Shown one piece after another: positions 17,008-26,616 of a stretch of DNA of 64,000 nt. The position numbers and the translations under genes are program-made. The notes below the pieces were generated by a model. The model was given only the letters and a program-made list of their open reading frames with translations. It was not told where the DNA came from and searched no databases. The number at the start of each line of letters is the position of its first letter. Within the stretch, counting starts at the first letter, position 1. The stretch is from Paenibacillus gallinarum (lineage in GTDB: Bacteria > Bacillota > Bacilli > Paenibacillales > Paenibacillaceae), in assembly GCF_014836635.1 (NCBI RefSeq), contig NZ_JACSQL010000009.1, positions 124,001 through 188,000 on the forward strand. The letters run 5' to 3'.

Positions 17008-18230
17008 TTGAGTTGGAAACTGCAGATACAAAAGAACGATTATGGACGAAAGACTTCCTAATCGTTTTTGGTGTGAACTTCTTATTGTTTTTATGTTTTT
17101 ATTTGCTTGTCGTTATTATTCCTTCCTATGCTATAGATGAGTTTCATGTCAGTGATGGCATCGCAGCGCTGGGATCTAGTATTTTTGTTATCGGTGCTCT
17201 TATTGGTCGTATTGCAGCTGGGAGATTAATGGAGAGTGTAGGCCGTAGACGTATGTTATTTACAGGACTTATTTTCTTTACCATCCTGAGCTTGGGTTAC
17301 TTCTTTATCAGCAGCATAACTACCTTGCTCATTATCCGTTTCTTTCATGGTTTGGCTTTTGCTTTGGCTTCGACAGCCACAGGTACGATCTCGGCTAGTC
17401 TTATTCCTCACAGCAGAAGAGGGGAAGGTACGGGATACTATGGGGTTAGTATTATCGTTGCTTCGGCGATTGGACCTTTCCTCGGTGTATTGATTAGTAA
17501 TAATAGTTCTGTCACTGGAAACTTTATATTATGTGCTGTACTTGCTGTATTCTCACTGTTTGCCGGCTTATTTTTGAACGTGCCTAAGCTTACTCTGACT
17601 GCAGAACAAAAGAGTGAAATGAAAGGCTTTAAAATCTCTAATTTTTTCGAGCCAAAAGCAATACCCATTTCGATCACGATTCTATTTATGGGGCTTGCCT
17701 ATTCTAGTATTCTTTCTTACCTAAAGCTGTATGCTGGACAAATCAATCTGACGGAAGTCGTCAGCTTCTTCTTCATCGTGTATGCCGTTGTCGTTATCCT
17801 GACAAGACCGTTCACGGGCAAATGGTTTGATAAACATGGCGTTAATTTTGTAATGTATCCGGCTATTATCTGCTTTATTATTGCAATGATCCTGTTAAGT
17901 CAGGTTCATTCAGGACTCATCCTCTTACTGTCTGCGGTATTTGTAGGCCTTGGATACGGTACAACACAGGCCAGCGCACAGGCATATGCAGTAAAAAAAT
18001 CTCCAGTACACCGTATGGGGCTTGCTACCTCTACATTTTATATCTTCTTAGACCTCGGAATCGGTGTAGGTCCGTTCTTACTCGGGTTCCTGACTCCATT
18101 CATTGGATATAGGGGAATGTACATGGTGATGGCGGGACTTCTTGTCGTTTCTTTCTTCGTGTACTACGTGATGGTAGGCAGAAAAGAGAAGGCAGAAGCG
18201 CAGGACCATACATTGAAAGTATTAAATTAG
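17004..18230 (+). CDS. Major facilitator superfamily efflux-type transporter
   Basis: The 408-residue protein has about twelve membrane helices in two halves. GRIAAGRLMESVGRRRMLFTG in the loop between helices 2 and 3 is the MFS motif A (G-x-x-x-D/G-R-x-G-R-R), and a matching TRPFTGKWFDKHG is found in the second half. The MarR neighbour and single-gene arrangement suggest a drug/proton antiporter, but the substrate is unknown. The GTG start at 17004 overlaps the marR stop; TTG 17013 with the AAGGTG site upstream is an alternative. Confidence 0.9.
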   Translation: MIELETADTKERLWTKDFLIVFGVNFLLFLCFYLLVVIIPSYAIDEFHVSDGIAALGSSIFVIGALIGRIAAGRLMESVGRRRMLFTGLIFFTILSLGYFFISSITTLLIIRFFHGLAFALASTATGTISASLIPHSRRGEGTGYYGVSIIVASAIGPFLGVLISNNSSVTGNFILCAVLAVFSLFAGLFLNVPKLTLTAEQKSEMKGFKISNFFEPKAIPISITILFMGLAYSSILSYLKLYAGQINLTEVVSFFFIVYAVVVILTRPFTGKWFDKHGVNFVMYPAIICFIIAMILLSQVHSGLILLLSAVFVGLGYGTTQASAQAYAVKKSPVHRMGLATSTFYIFLDLGIGVGPFLLGFLTPFIGYRGMYMVMAGLLVVSFFVYYVMVGRKEKAEAQDHTLKVLN

Positions 18231-18245
18231 ATTAAAATACAGAAG

Positions 18246-18284
18246 GCCGCAAGCCCATGATCAACCGGGCTTGCGGCTTTTTTT
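18246..18284 (+). terminator. Intrinsic terminator after the MFS gene
   Basis: A perfect eleven-pair stem GCCGCAAGCCC/GGGCTTGCGGC is followed by TTTTTTT. Confidence 0.92.
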
Positions 18285-18326
18285 GAAGTGTATGGATCCA
18301 GAAGGGCAAAGTGGCTTAAAGACTTA

Positions 18327-20270
18327 TTATAGTGACTCCTTAATTACTTTTTTATAATACAGTACCGACAGAATGCCAAAGATGGAATAAAGAACGGTGT
18401 AAACCACCATAACCAGAATCATAGGCGTAAGCAGCTCTGTTCCAAAGAAAAACCAGCCTGATTTTACGGCAAAATAGCTGTGACACAGTCCGACCACCAG
18501 CGGAATCCCAAAGTTAAATAGCTGTTTAAACTGAATGCCGCGAAGCAGATTCCCTTGCGTGAACCCAAGTTTCCGTAAGATCGTATAGTTTGGACGTTCT
18601 TCTTCGCTTTCGTCCATCTGTTTAAAGTATAAGATACATCCGGAAGTGATCAGGAAAGTAAGTCCCAGGAATCCGACAATAAACATGATCAGCCCCATAT
18701 TTTCGATCTGCGACAGCTTCATATCGAGCTGAGAGAAATTTGGGGAATTCAAGCCTTGTTCATGGAAAATTTCATTTGCAGCAGGAACTTCAGATCGATC
18801 CGTGATGTCGATCCCATAGTAGGTGGAGTTATACTCCGTCTGATACCCAGGATCATACTCTTTGCGGAAGTCTTGATATACACTGTCATCAACAATGGCA
18901 ATAGGCATTCCGCCATTGTAAGAATAACTGAGCAGAGTCTCTTCATCCATGCCAGTAAGCTGCAGTGTCTGTGATTTTGTCGTTCCAAGCAGCGTAACTT
19001 CCCCTTTATCTTTCAGCGGCAAAAATGAGCTGATTGCTCCTGTATAACCTGCAAATCGTACTTCTCCCGGTTTCATATCTGTACTGCCAGCTTGTTTTTC
19101 TGAAATTACGGGAATGACAAAGTTATCGTTCATGTCTCTGGCGATCATGCTGTCATTAGTTAGAATTTGAGAAATATCAAACCTTAGCATAACCGGTTCT
19201 CTAAGCGTTTCTTTATACGCAATTTGCTGGTTAGTAAGTTCGGTAACAAAAATATCCTTAGTCTCTGCTGTAGAAAATGAGAAGTCATTAGGAACACTGT
19301 TCTTTGCTGATGAACCTGCTGAATAATATGAGATATAGCTAAGTGACAATAAACCAATCGCAAGTGCTGACACGGTAGTAATAATCGTGAGCAACAGAGC
19401 GTTCGACTTCATCCGGAACATAATGGACGACAGAGAAAGGACTTCACTTATCGACAAATATCCTTTGCGATGTTTACGAATCATATTGAAAATAAAGCTT
19501 ACGGATCCTTTGTAGAACAAATAGGTCCCAATAATGACACTAGCCAGAATAAATAGCATCGTCATCATAAGCTGATTCATCTCATCAGCAAAATTACCTC
19601 CGAAGAGCTGGGAGGATACATAATAACCAACGATAATGAGAGCTAAGCCGAGCATTCCTATCAAGATTTCCCATACGGACATCTTCTGTACACGCTGCTG
19701 TGTAGAAGAGGTAACCCGGAATAAAGAGAGGATACTCTGACGTTTAATAAACAGGTAGTTCATGATCATGATGAGCAGATAGATAGCCGCAAATACAATG
19801 ACCGTTTGGAAAAGTGCCTCTGTAGAAAAACGCAGTTTTGCGATTTCATCTACTTGTAGGATTTTGAACAGAATCATCAGCACCAAGCGGGAAACAGCAA
19901 ACCCTGACGCAATACCGATGAGCATAGAACCAAAATAAAGAATGAGATTTTCGGCACTGAGTATTTGAAATATCTTTCCTTTCGTGAGACCAATGAGCTG
20001 AAATAATCCGATTTCTTTACTGCGCCGTTTAATAAAGATCGTATTGGCGTAGAGCAAGAATATAGCAACAATAGCGACGAGCAGAACAGAAGCAGTACCG
20101 ATAGCTGCAGCGCCCTTTACTGAACCGGCTGTTTCATCCATCGCAGGATCGTACTGAAGCGTAACAAACGAGAAATATAGGGCAACGCTAAAAATAAGAG
20201 CGAAGACATACAGATAATAATTTTTTATGTTTTTCTTTAAGTTGCGAAAGATTAGGTAGTTAAGGTTCAC
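18327..20270 (-). CDS. BceB-like ABC transporter permease
   Basis: The 647-residue protein has the ten-helix FtsX-type layout of BceB/YxdM/VraG permeases: one N-terminal helix ([21 protein letters not shown]), a block of helices to about residue 310, a large extracytoplasmic loop (about 315-525) and a final helix group. [31 protein letters not shown] is the cytoplasmic coupling segment typical of the family. Together with its ATPase it should sense and detoxify peptide antibiotics such as bacitracin or lantibiotics and activate the cognate kinase. The GTG start at 20270 overlaps the ATPase stop by four bases. Confidence 0.92.
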   Translation of the reverse strand: MNLNYLIFRNLKKNIKNYYLYVFALIFSVALYFSFVTLQYDPAMDETAGSVKGAAAIGTASVLLVAIVAIFLLYANTIFIKRRSKEIGLFQLIGLTKGKIFQILSAENLILYFGSMLIGIASGFAVSRLVLMILFKILQVDEIAKLRFSTEALFQTVIVFAAIYLLIMIMNYLFIKRQSILSLFRVTSSTQQRVQKMSVWEILIGMLGLALIIVGYYVSSQLFGGNFADEMNQLMMTMLFILASVIIGTYLFYKGSVSFIFNMIRKHRKGYLSISEVLSLSSIMFRMKSNALLLTIITTVSALAIGLLSLSYISYYSAGSSAKNSVPNDFSFSTAETKDIFVTELTNQQIAYKETLREPVMLRFDISQILTNDSMIARDMNDNFVIPVISEKQAGSTDMKPGEVRFAGYTGAISSFLPLKDKGEVTLLGTTKSQTLQLTGMDEETLLSYSYNGGMPIAIVDDSVYQDFRKEYDPGYQTEYNSTYYGIDITDRSEVPAANEIFHEQGLNSPNFSQLDMKLSQIENMGLIMFIVGFLGLTFLITSGCILYFKQMDESEEERPNYTILRKLGFTQGNLLRGIQFKQLFNFGIPLVVGLCHSYFAVKSGWFFFGTELLTPMILVMVVYTVLYSIFGILSVLYYKKVIKESL

Positions 20271-21031
20271 TCTTGAACACCGCCCAGTACGCCTTGGGTT
20301 TTAATGATGTCATTAAAGAAGGACTGTCTTGATTCTTCCCCTTTATTAAGCTGGGTATAGATCTGACCGTCTTTGATAAAAACAACTCGGCTGCAGTAAC
20401 TGGCGGCTACCGGATCATGCGTAACCATAATAATTGTCGCTTGGTGTTTTTCATTCATGTCGCTCAGTTTATTGAGCAGATCGGAAGCGGACTTGGAATC
20501 GAGAGCGCCCGTTGGTTCATCAGCAAAAATAATGCTCGGATCATGGATAAAGGCTCTCGCGGCGGAGGTACGCTGTTTTTGTCCGCCTGAGATTTCACTC
20601 GGATATTTATCCTTCAGCTCATAGATTCCAAGCTCAGAAGCAATGTTCTGGAATTTTTCATTCGCTTCTTTTTTGGATACGTTCTTGATGGACAGCGGCA
20701 GCAGTACGTTTTCCCGAACCGTTAGTGTGTCCAGTAAGTTATACTCCTGAAAAATAAAGCCAAGGTGATGTTTACGGAACTCCGCCAATTGTTTTTCCTT
20801 CATCCCTGTAAATTCTTTCCCCTCAATCTGGATCGTTCCTTGACTTACCTGATCAATGGAAGAAAGAACATTCAGCAGAGTTGTTTTACCTGAACCCGAA
20901 GCTCCCATGATACTCACGAATTCCCCTTTATTTACTCGAAGGTCAATGCCTTTGAGGACTTCCTGTTTGTTGAATTTATTCCCGTATGTTTTATGAATTT
21001 TACTTGCTTCAAGTATGATCAATTCACTCAC
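20267..21031 (-). CDS. BceA-like ABC transporter ATPase
   Basis: The 254-residue protein has Walker [10 protein letters not shown] (43-51), the signature SGGQKQR (148-154) and Walker B IIFADEP (D171, E172). The residues after the signature, TSAARA, are a small variation on the usual (V/A)AIARA but catalytic residues are intact. It energises the permease encoded just downstream, with a four-base overlap. Its own start is 87 bases after the kinase stop, and that gap holds a strong inverted repeat, so the transporter pair may have its own regulated promoter. Confidence 0.93.
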   Translation of the reverse strand: MSELIILEASKIHKTYGNKFNKQEVLKGIDLRVNKGEFVSIMGASGSGKTTLLNVLSSIDQVSQGTIQIEGKEFTGMKEKQLAEFRKHHLGFIFQEYNLLDTLTVRENVLLPLSIKNVSKKEANEKFQNIASELGIYELKDKYPSEISGGQKQRTSAARAFIHDPSIIFADEPTGALDSKSASDLLNKLSDMNEKHQATIIMVTHDPVAASYCSRVVFIKDGQIYTQLNKGEESRQSFFNDIIKTQGVLGGVQE

Positions 21032-21102
21032 TCCTTTGTTATGTACCTATCATAATAAAAGCGGAGCCGGCTTTCCTTCGATTTAACGAACAATATACAA
21101 AA

Positions 21103-21126
21103 GCATGTGACGATGTTGTCACATGC
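21103..21126 (-). promoter_or_regulatory. Perfect inverted repeat between kinase and transporter genes
   Basis: GCATGTGAC-N6-GTCACATGC spans the kinase stop codon. On the minus strand it is followed by CTTTTGTATATTG, so it could be a weak terminator or attenuator. As DNA it could be an operator for the response regulator, because Bce-type regulators bind inverted repeats ahead of the transporter genes. The sequence is not a close match to the TNACA-N4-TGTAA BceR consensus. Confidence 0.5.
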
Positions 21127-22123
21127 CCGTAATACGAACAAATTCATTTTTTCGCGGGAAGGTCAAAGTAAAAGTCGTACCTTCTCCAAGTACAGAAGAA
21201 ACGTTCATGCGAATGTGCAGCGAATCCGCCACTTGTTTTGCAAGATATAAACCCATACCAGTCGAAGCACCGTCCTCGTGATGAGTAGTAGAAGTGAATC
21301 CCCGTTCATAAATACGAGGCAGATCTTTGGGATCAATGCCTCTGCCTGTATCTTGTATCGTGAGTACAACATGATCATCTAGGCGAGAACTCTCAATAAG
21401 AACATCAGAGGATGCACTGTATTTTACCGCATTGGTAATCAGTTGTCTGAGGATAAAGCCAAGCCATTTGGCATCGGTTAGTACCTTCGTTTCCGTCAGA
21501 GAAACATCAAACCCGATACCTTTTTGAATACACCAGGATTTCAGAACTCTAATTTCTTGGTGAATAATCGGCTCCAGCTCAGAAACTTCAATATAAAGAT
21601 CATTTTGAATGAAAGGAATTCGCTTCTGGTGCAACTGCTGATCGAGAAGGTGATGAATTCGCAGCCACTCATACATCAGTTGTCTTTGCAGGGTCTCATC
21701 AGGAAGCCGGTCGATCATCAGCTGCATCGCCGTCAGGGGTGTTTTTACTTCATGAATCCAGGAGAGCAGCTCGTCCTTTTCCTGTTCAAGGAGTATATAA
21801 TTATAGGAAGTTTCGCGTTTGTAACGTTCGGTCTGTAAAGTGACAGCGTCCAGAACAATCTGCTCAAAAGGACTGTCTGCACTACTTAGTTCAGCAAGAT
21901 CATAGGTGTGATCCCAATTCTTCATATTTGAATAAAACCTAGTTTCCTTCATGTACCTTAGAACAACAAAGGTGATGCAAAGGAGGGTGAGAAGGAGAAC
22001 AATGTACAGCATCGACATAAACGGAATTGTACTATCGATATAGGAAATAAACAGAATGATCAGCTGTATAGACAATAAAAGAAGAAGCCAAGTTCTGCGT
22101 TCTTTGAGAAAGGTCCAGATCAT
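21119..22123 (-). CDS. BceS-like intramembrane-sensing histidine kinase
   Basis: The 334-residue protein has two close N-terminal helices (about 11-28 and 36-57) with almost no extracellular loop, the hallmark of BceS-type kinases that sense through the partner transporter. The phosphoacceptor is H124 in SWIHEVKTPLTAM, with the N box in LITNAVKYSA and G boxes in DTGRGIDPKDLPRIYERGFT and ASTGMGLYLAK. It overlaps the response regulator gene by four bases. It should phosphorylate that regulator when the ABC transporter meets its antibiotic. Confidence 0.93.
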   Translation of the reverse strand: MIWTFLKERRTWLLLLLSIQLIILFISYIDSTIPFMSMLYIVLLLTLLCITFVVLRYMKETRFYSNMKNWDHTYDLAELSSADSPFEQIVLDAVTLQTERYKRETSYNYILLEQEKDELLSWIHEVKTPLTAMQLMIDRLPDETLQRQLMYEWLRIHHLLDQQLHQKRIPFIQNDLYIEVSELEPIIHQEIRVLKSWCIQKGIGFDVSLTETKVLTDAKWLGFILRQLITNAVKYSASSDVLIESSRLDDHVVLTIQDTGRGIDPKDLPRIYERGFTSTTHHEDGASTGMGLYLAKQVADSLHIRMNVSSVLGEGTTFTLTFPRKNEFVRITGM

Positions 22124-22809
22124 ACGCTGACCTCTTCCGTAGCGATATATCCTTGTCCCACTTTTGTCTCAATATAGATATCCAGGCCAATCGTTTCGAG
22201 TTTCTTACGCAGCCGATTCACATTTACCGTCAGGGTATTATCACTGACAAAGTGTTCATGATCCCATAAGTTTTGGATGAGTTTTTCTCTGCTGACAATC
22301 TGGTTTTTATGCTCGGTTAATATTTTGAGAATGAACATTTCATTTTTAGTGAGGTCTACCGATCCATGCTCATTTGAGATCGTATTTTTGACGTACTCGA
22401 TGGTGGCTCCGCGCCAAGTCCGGAGTTCAATACGCTCGGTATTATAATTATATACCCGTCTAAGGGTAGCTTGTATTTTGGCAATGAGAACATCAAAGTG
22501 AAAAGGTTTCTGTACAAAATCGTCGGCTCCGAGCTGCATGGACATGACCATATCGGTTGGGTGATCCCTGGAGGAGAGAAAAATAATCGGCACATTCGAA
22601 TGGGACCGGATAATCCGGCACCAGTGGAAACCATCAAATTTCGGAAGCTGGATATCAATGATGACAAGGTCTGGTTTTATTGCTGTGAACTCTTGAAATA
22701 CCTGATCAAAATCCTGTACTCCATATACGTTATATGACCACTGAGCTAGTCGTTCCTTGATTTCATTAAAAAGGGTCGCATCATCTTCAATAAGCATAAT
22801 AGTAGACAA
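22120..22809 (-). CDS. BceR-like response regulator (OmpR family)
   Basis: The 229-residue protein has a receiver domain with acidic pocket EDD (8-10), phosphoacceptor D52 in LVIIDIQLP and the switch lysine in VQKPF, then an OmpR-type winged helix (about 125-225). The start is TTG 22809; an ATG four codons later is possible. It leads the rr-kinase-ATPase-permease array, whose order and tight overlaps are typical of peptide-antibiotic resistance modules. Its targets probably include the downstream transporter pair. Confidence 0.93.
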   Translation of the reverse strand: MSTIMLIEDDATLFNEIKERLAQWSYNVYGVQDFDQVFQEFTAIKPDLVIIDIQLPKFDGFHWCRIIRSHSNVPIIFLSSRDHPTDMVMSMQLGADDFVQKPFHFDVLIAKIQATLRRVYNYNTERIELRTWRGATIEYVKNTISNEHGSVDLTKNEMFILKILTEHKNQIVSREKLIQNLWDHEHFVSDNTLTVNVNRLRKKLETIGLDIYIETKVGQGYIATEEVSV

Positions 22810-23012
22810 AGAGTGTCACCGCGCTTTCTGACAAGTTAGATCTCCTATGGCAAGTGTAACCGAAAAGGCCTCTTTCTTAAAAGAGAGCGATGTGATTTTA
22901 ACGATATGTAAGAAGAAGAGCAGCTGGGTCGTATGTTTAAGAGAACGGAATAAGAGGTTATATATAAAGAAGACAAGTCACTAGAAATTTATCTTTGAAA
23001 AGAGGGATTTCG

Positions 23013-23111
23013 ATGGTAAAGCTGATGAAAAATACAGATCCGAACGAGAATGAAGAAGATAAGGCGATCCGTGATGATGAGCCAGATGCATTCGAAACGG
23101 ATGGCAAATAA
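23013..23111 (+). CDS. Small acidic peptide, unknown
   Basis: This short ORF encodes 32 residues (MVKLMKNTDPNENEEDKAIRD, then DEPDAFETDGK, overlapping by one D). It has a good ribosome site (AAAAGAGGG) about five bases before ATG and is followed nineteen bases later by a strong terminator, so it looks like a real transcription and translation unit. The product is very acidic and hydrophilic, with no membrane segment or cysteine. I know no family. It lies alone between the divergent Bce-like module and the convergent multicopper oxidase. It could instead be the remnant of a longer gene. Confidence 0.5.
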   Translation: MVKLMKNTDPNENEEDKAIRDDEPDAFETDGK

Positions 23112-23129
23112 GAAAAATAAATAGAACAA

Positions 23130-23167
23130 TCGCCTGCTCTCACAAGTTGAGGGGCAGGCGACTTTTT
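23130..23167. terminator. Intrinsic terminator, probably bidirectional
   Basis: An eight-pair stem TCGCCTGC/GCAGGCGA is followed by CTTTTTG on the plus strand. On the minus strand the tail is TTGTTCTATTT, a weaker U-tract for the multicopper oxidase gene. Confidence 0.8.
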
Positions 23168-23168
23168 G

Positions 23169-24533
23169 TTATTCCACAATAACACTTGCCTCCATACTAG
23201 GATGCGTGGCACAGTAATAGGGGAAGGTTCCCTTTTCCTGAAAAGTATAGGAGTACTGCTTGCCGGGTTCGATATGACGAGAATCAAATTGATCATCTAT
23301 TGAAGTCACGGTATGAAACATAGGATCGTTGTTGATCCAAGTGACGGTCGTCCCTTGCTTTACTTTGAGTTCTGGAATGGAGTAACGCATATCGCTGATA
23401 ACAACGGTAATTCCATCTCTGATTTCTTCAGGAATGGGTTCTGTATGCTGATGATGGTTTGTACCTTGCGGTGTTTTTCCATCCTTAGTGACTTGGACCA
23501 TCGTATGCATCCCGCCAGGGTAAATGCCATTGTTCGTATTGTCGATAATGTTATGGCTATGGAAAGGATATGAGCCATCTTGATCGAAAGTAATGAGCAG
23601 ATCGTATCGTTCTCCGGGCCCAACATTAACGGTGTCTTTGATCAGCGGCGAAGCTAGCGGTCTTCCATCGGAAGCAATGACTCCAAAATGAAATCCATGC
23701 AAGTGCATAGAGTGAGCTTGATACCCCGTATTAATGAGACGTACGAGCACCTTGTCTCCGAGTTTACCGTCAATCATGGTCGATGGGTCTTTCTCTGTAT
23801 CAGGATAGGCTTTTCCGTTGATGGTGAAGTATGTGGGATGGAAGGTGGTTCGATCATATTTTTTACCTTCTTCCACGGCTTTGTGCCACACAGGGTCAAT
23901 CTCGTTCAGCATAAAGGTATACTCTTTTGTAAAAACAGGTCCGCTGGTCCAAGCTGTTTTTATTCCGTCTTTTGCTTGGACAATGAATGCACCGGTCATC
24001 CCCATCTGCAAGTGTTCTACCGTATCGACATGGCAGTGATAGAAATAAGTCCCCGCATGCTTAGCCTGAAATTGATAGGTGAAGCTTTCACCTACAAGCA
24101 GATCTTTTGAGGTATGAGGAACACCGTCATTCGCCTGATCCGTATCTAGACCATGAAAATGGATAGTATGGCCTACCCTCTTTATTCCTTTCTTGGCAGT
24201 GCCGATATTAGTAAGAGTTACTTCTACTTGGTCGCCTTCGTTAACAGTCAAGGTAGGGGCAGGATAAGTCGCCGATCCTTTCTCATTTTTTTCACTATAA
24301 CCCCATACATAAACGGAAGTTCCGTCCGGCAATGCAAGTGTACCATCCGTTGCATAGAGATGAAATTGTTTAACTGCAGGTAGTTCATCCTTCTGCCCAG
24401 GATCTGCAGCAGCAGATGACGGAATAGCCTGAGCTGGCTCATGAAATAAAGGGCTCACCACAGGAAGAAACAACAAGGCTAGTAGCAGGGAAACTAAACA
24501 TATATATAGAAATTTATTGAATATTTTTCTCAT
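23169..24533 (-). CDS. Secreted multicopper oxidase with extra C-terminal cupredoxin domain
   Basis: The 454-residue protein carries an N-terminal signal or anchor helix (about 9-28) and is likely extracellular. Two cupredoxin domains form a nitrite-reductase-like multicopper oxidase: HTIHFHGLD (H125, H127), YHCHVDTVEHLQMGM (H166-C167-H168, H174, M177/M179) in domain 1, and HSMHLHGFHF (near 274-282) with HSHN (325-328) in domain 2. A third domain (about 373-454) is plastocyanin-like with a complete type-1 copper set H407, C441, H444, M447. It could oxidise metals, phenols or nitrogen oxides; which is not clear. It is monocistronic. Confidence 0.9.
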   Translation of the reverse strand: MRKIFNKFLYICLVSLLLALLFLPVVSPLFHEPAQAIPSSAAADPGQKDELPAVKQFHLYATDGTLALPDGTSVYVWGYSEKNEKGSATYPAPTLTVNEGDQVEVTLTNIGTAKKGIKRVGHTIHFHGLDTDQANDGVPHTSKDLLVGESFTYQFQAKHAGTYFYHCHVDTVEHLQMGMTGAFIVQAKDGIKTAWTSGPVFTKEYTFMLNEIDPVWHKAVEEGKKYDRTTFHPTYFTINGKAYPDTEKDPSTMIDGKLGDKVLVRLINTGYQAHSMHLHGFHFGVIASDGRPLASPLIKDTVNVGPGERYDLLITFDQDGSYPFHSHNIIDNTNNGIYPGGMHTMVQVTKDGKTPQGTNHHQHTEPIPEEIRDGITVVISDMRYSIPELKVKQGTTVTWINNDPMFHTVTSIDDQFDSRHIEPGKQYSYTFQEKGTFPYYCATHPSMEASVIVE

Positions 24534-24712
24534 AATGTATTCCTTTCATCTAGATCTGGGTAAAGGGTAGGGGGATGTTTGAAACATAGGTTCTCTACTT
24601 TTCGTCATTATTATTAAATTATGGCTTAAACATAAGGATATTAGTCTCCTATATAGGAATTCGAATACGTATAAGAATAGAAAGTACAGTTATAAAGGGG
24701 AGGATACGGGGA

Positions 24713-26284
24713 ATGAAGAGAGTAATAACCATTGTACTTACGTTTTTATTTGCGATGGGTTGGGGGGGACAAGGCACATATCTATATGCTGCTGGGCAAG
24801 GTCTAGTAAAAGACCCATACTTGGACAATGGTCTAAAGATGATCCTGAATAAAGCACAAGACGAGGAACTCACGGTAAGTGACTTGGAGGAATTAACGGT
24901 GGTTGACCTTCCTTCATCGGGAATTCGGAGTCTTTCAGGGCTGGAGCATGCAGTTCACCTCACGCATCTGCGGATTCCATATAACCAGGTCGAAGATTTG
25001 TCACCGCTTAAAGAATTAACAACCCTGCGGGAAGTCGATGTTACGAATAACTATGTCAGTTCTATAGAACCACTTGAGAAAAATACAGGGATGGAACGAC
25101 TTATTGTAAGCAATAATGCAATTACATCACTCGGTGTGACCCGTAACTTTCCAAGGTTACATACACTTTATGCGGGAGGAAATCAGATCACAAGTTTAGA
25201 TGGTCTGTTAGGAGCAGCATCCTTACGTGCGCTAGACATCAATTTTAACAAAATTGAAAGTATAGAGCCTTTAGTAAATATGACATCATTAAAGGAACTC
25301 TTGGCTTCCGCAAACCAAATTAAAAATATATCCGTTCTTACCAAGCTTCCAAATCTGCAAATTCTCGATCTTAATCAGAACCAGATAACAGATGCAACCT
25401 ACATAAATGAGTTACCTAGATCCATTGTCAGTCTGAAGCTTGCATATAATCCATTGTCCAATATAAACGAGCTGCAAAATATGAGTCATCTTACGAATCT
25501 TGAGATTCTAGATCTGTCAGGCTTACAGCTAAACAATCTTACTCCTATTCAAAATTTGCAGCAGCTCACTGATCTAAACGCTTCTGATAATCAGATAACA
25601 AGCCTAGAACCACTGAAGGATCTAAAATCACTAACTAATCTGGATGTTTCCAAGAATTTGATTTTTAATCTTGCGCCTTTGCAGCAATTGAACCATATTC
25701 AGAGTTTAAATCTATCCAGTAATCTGGTCTGGGACCTGCAGCCAATCCAGAATCATCATTTTATCTATGCACGGCAAGGATCATCGGGAGAACCCCCTTA
25801 TTACGGACTTAATCTAAAAGATAACTATCTTGATCTAACTTATGGATCGAATACATGGAGTTTGTTTACTGAACTTGAAGGGAACCCGGAAGATGTTACT
25901 CCGCAGGGGAAATACCAGCGCCTTCAGGAAGGTTCGAAAACAGCCTATATCGGGGATCAATCCTATTCACTTCGAGTTGCTCCTTTTCTTGAAAAAGGAC
26001 GTACTTATGTCCCCCTTCGTTTTATATCTGAGCAGCTTGGAGCCGATGTTACATGGAATCAAAAGAAGAAAGAGGTAACCATCCAGAAGAATGATACGTC
26101 CATCCGGTGGACTGTCTACAATAGACAAGTGAAGGTAAATGGCAAGACTATACTCTATGATGCTCCGCTGATGCTAAAGAGTGGAGTGACCTGTATTCCC
26201 CTCCGTTTTGTATCCGAACAGCTCGGAACGAAAGTCGGCTATATAAACAACTCAAAAACAACACTTATCTTTGCGGATAAATAA
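24713..26284 (+). CDS. Exported leucine-rich-repeat protein with copper-amine-oxidase-N-like domain
   Basis: The 523-residue protein has an N-terminal signal peptide (about 1-27; FAMGWGGQGTYLYAAG). Residues 35-370 hold about thirteen 22-residue leucine-rich repeats of the SDS22/internalin type (for example LTSLEPLKDLKSLTNLDVSKN). Residues about 410-522 are a copper amine oxidase N-terminal-like domain (EKGRTYVPLRFISEQLGADVTWN, then GVTCIPLRFVSEQLG), a module common on Paenibacillus exported proteins and probably cell-wall or glycan binding, not catalytic. It is a single gene with a terminator; function is likely surface adhesion or protein binding. Confidence 0.88.
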   Translation: MKRVITIVLTFLFAMGWGGQGTYLYAAGQGLVKDPYLDNGLKMILNKAQDEELTVSDLEELTVVDLPSSGIRSLSGLEHAVHLTHLRIPYNQVEDLSPLKELTTLREVDVTNNYVSSIEPLEKNTGMERLIVSNNAITSLGVTRNFPRLHTLYAGGNQITSLDGLLGAASLRALDINFNKIESIEPLVNMTSLKELLASANQIKNISVLTKLPNLQILDLNQNQITDATYINELPRSIVSLKLAYNPLSNINELQNMSHLTNLEILDLSGLQLNNLTPIQNLQQLTDLNASDNQITSLEPLKDLKSLTNLDVSKNLIFNLAPLQQLNHIQSLNLSSNLVWDLQPIQNHHFIYARQGSSGEPPYYGLNLKDNYLDLTYGSNTWSLFTELEGNPEDVTPQGKYQRLQEGSKTAYIGDQSYSLRVAPFLEKGRTYVPLRFISEQLGADVTWNQKKKEVTIQKNDTSIRWTVYNRQVKVNGKTILYDAPLMLKSGVTCIPLRFVSEQLGTKVGYINNSKTTLIFADK

Positions 26285-26288
26285 GCTT

Positions 26289-26320
26289 AAACCCCTGTCT
26301 ATGTACGGGGGTTCTTCTCT
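26289..26320 (+). terminator. Intrinsic terminator after the LRR gene
   Basis: A nine-pair stem AACCCCTGT/ACGGGGGTT (one G-U) is followed by CTTCTCTTTCT, a weak U-tract. Confidence 0.55.
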
Positions 26321-26616
26321 TTCTGTACGTAGATCGATAAAAGAAAGAATACTAATAAATATTAATTTTCTAGAACAGGTAAATAGGTATTTCCCTTGGT
26401 GCACTCTCTTTTTATAGAAACTACAAAAATCATTTATTTTCATAGGTATTCGTCATATTTATATGTCTAGCCTGGGTTTGCCAATCAATGTTGTCCCAAT
26501 CTGTCGAACAACATGTCATAGGATGTGCAAAAATAATCAAGGGTTTACATATATTTCCTTTGTATGTAAGATAAGATCTGGATGTAAACTTCAATACCAA
26601 GATCGAGGAGGAGAAT
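26321..26616. other. Gene-poor interval with candidate promoter
   Basis: No convincing ORF is seen. The last hundred bases hold TTTACA near 26543 followed by TAAGAT-type sequence, which could be the promoter of the lipoprotein gene at 26617. An imperfect dyad GTTGT...ACAAC lies near 26489-26511. Confidence 0.4.

Noticed and set aside
24149..24442. Overlapping open frames on both strands within the multicopper oxidase gene
   Set aside because: They are shadows with no start signals, and the multicopper oxidase frame is fully supported by copper motifs.
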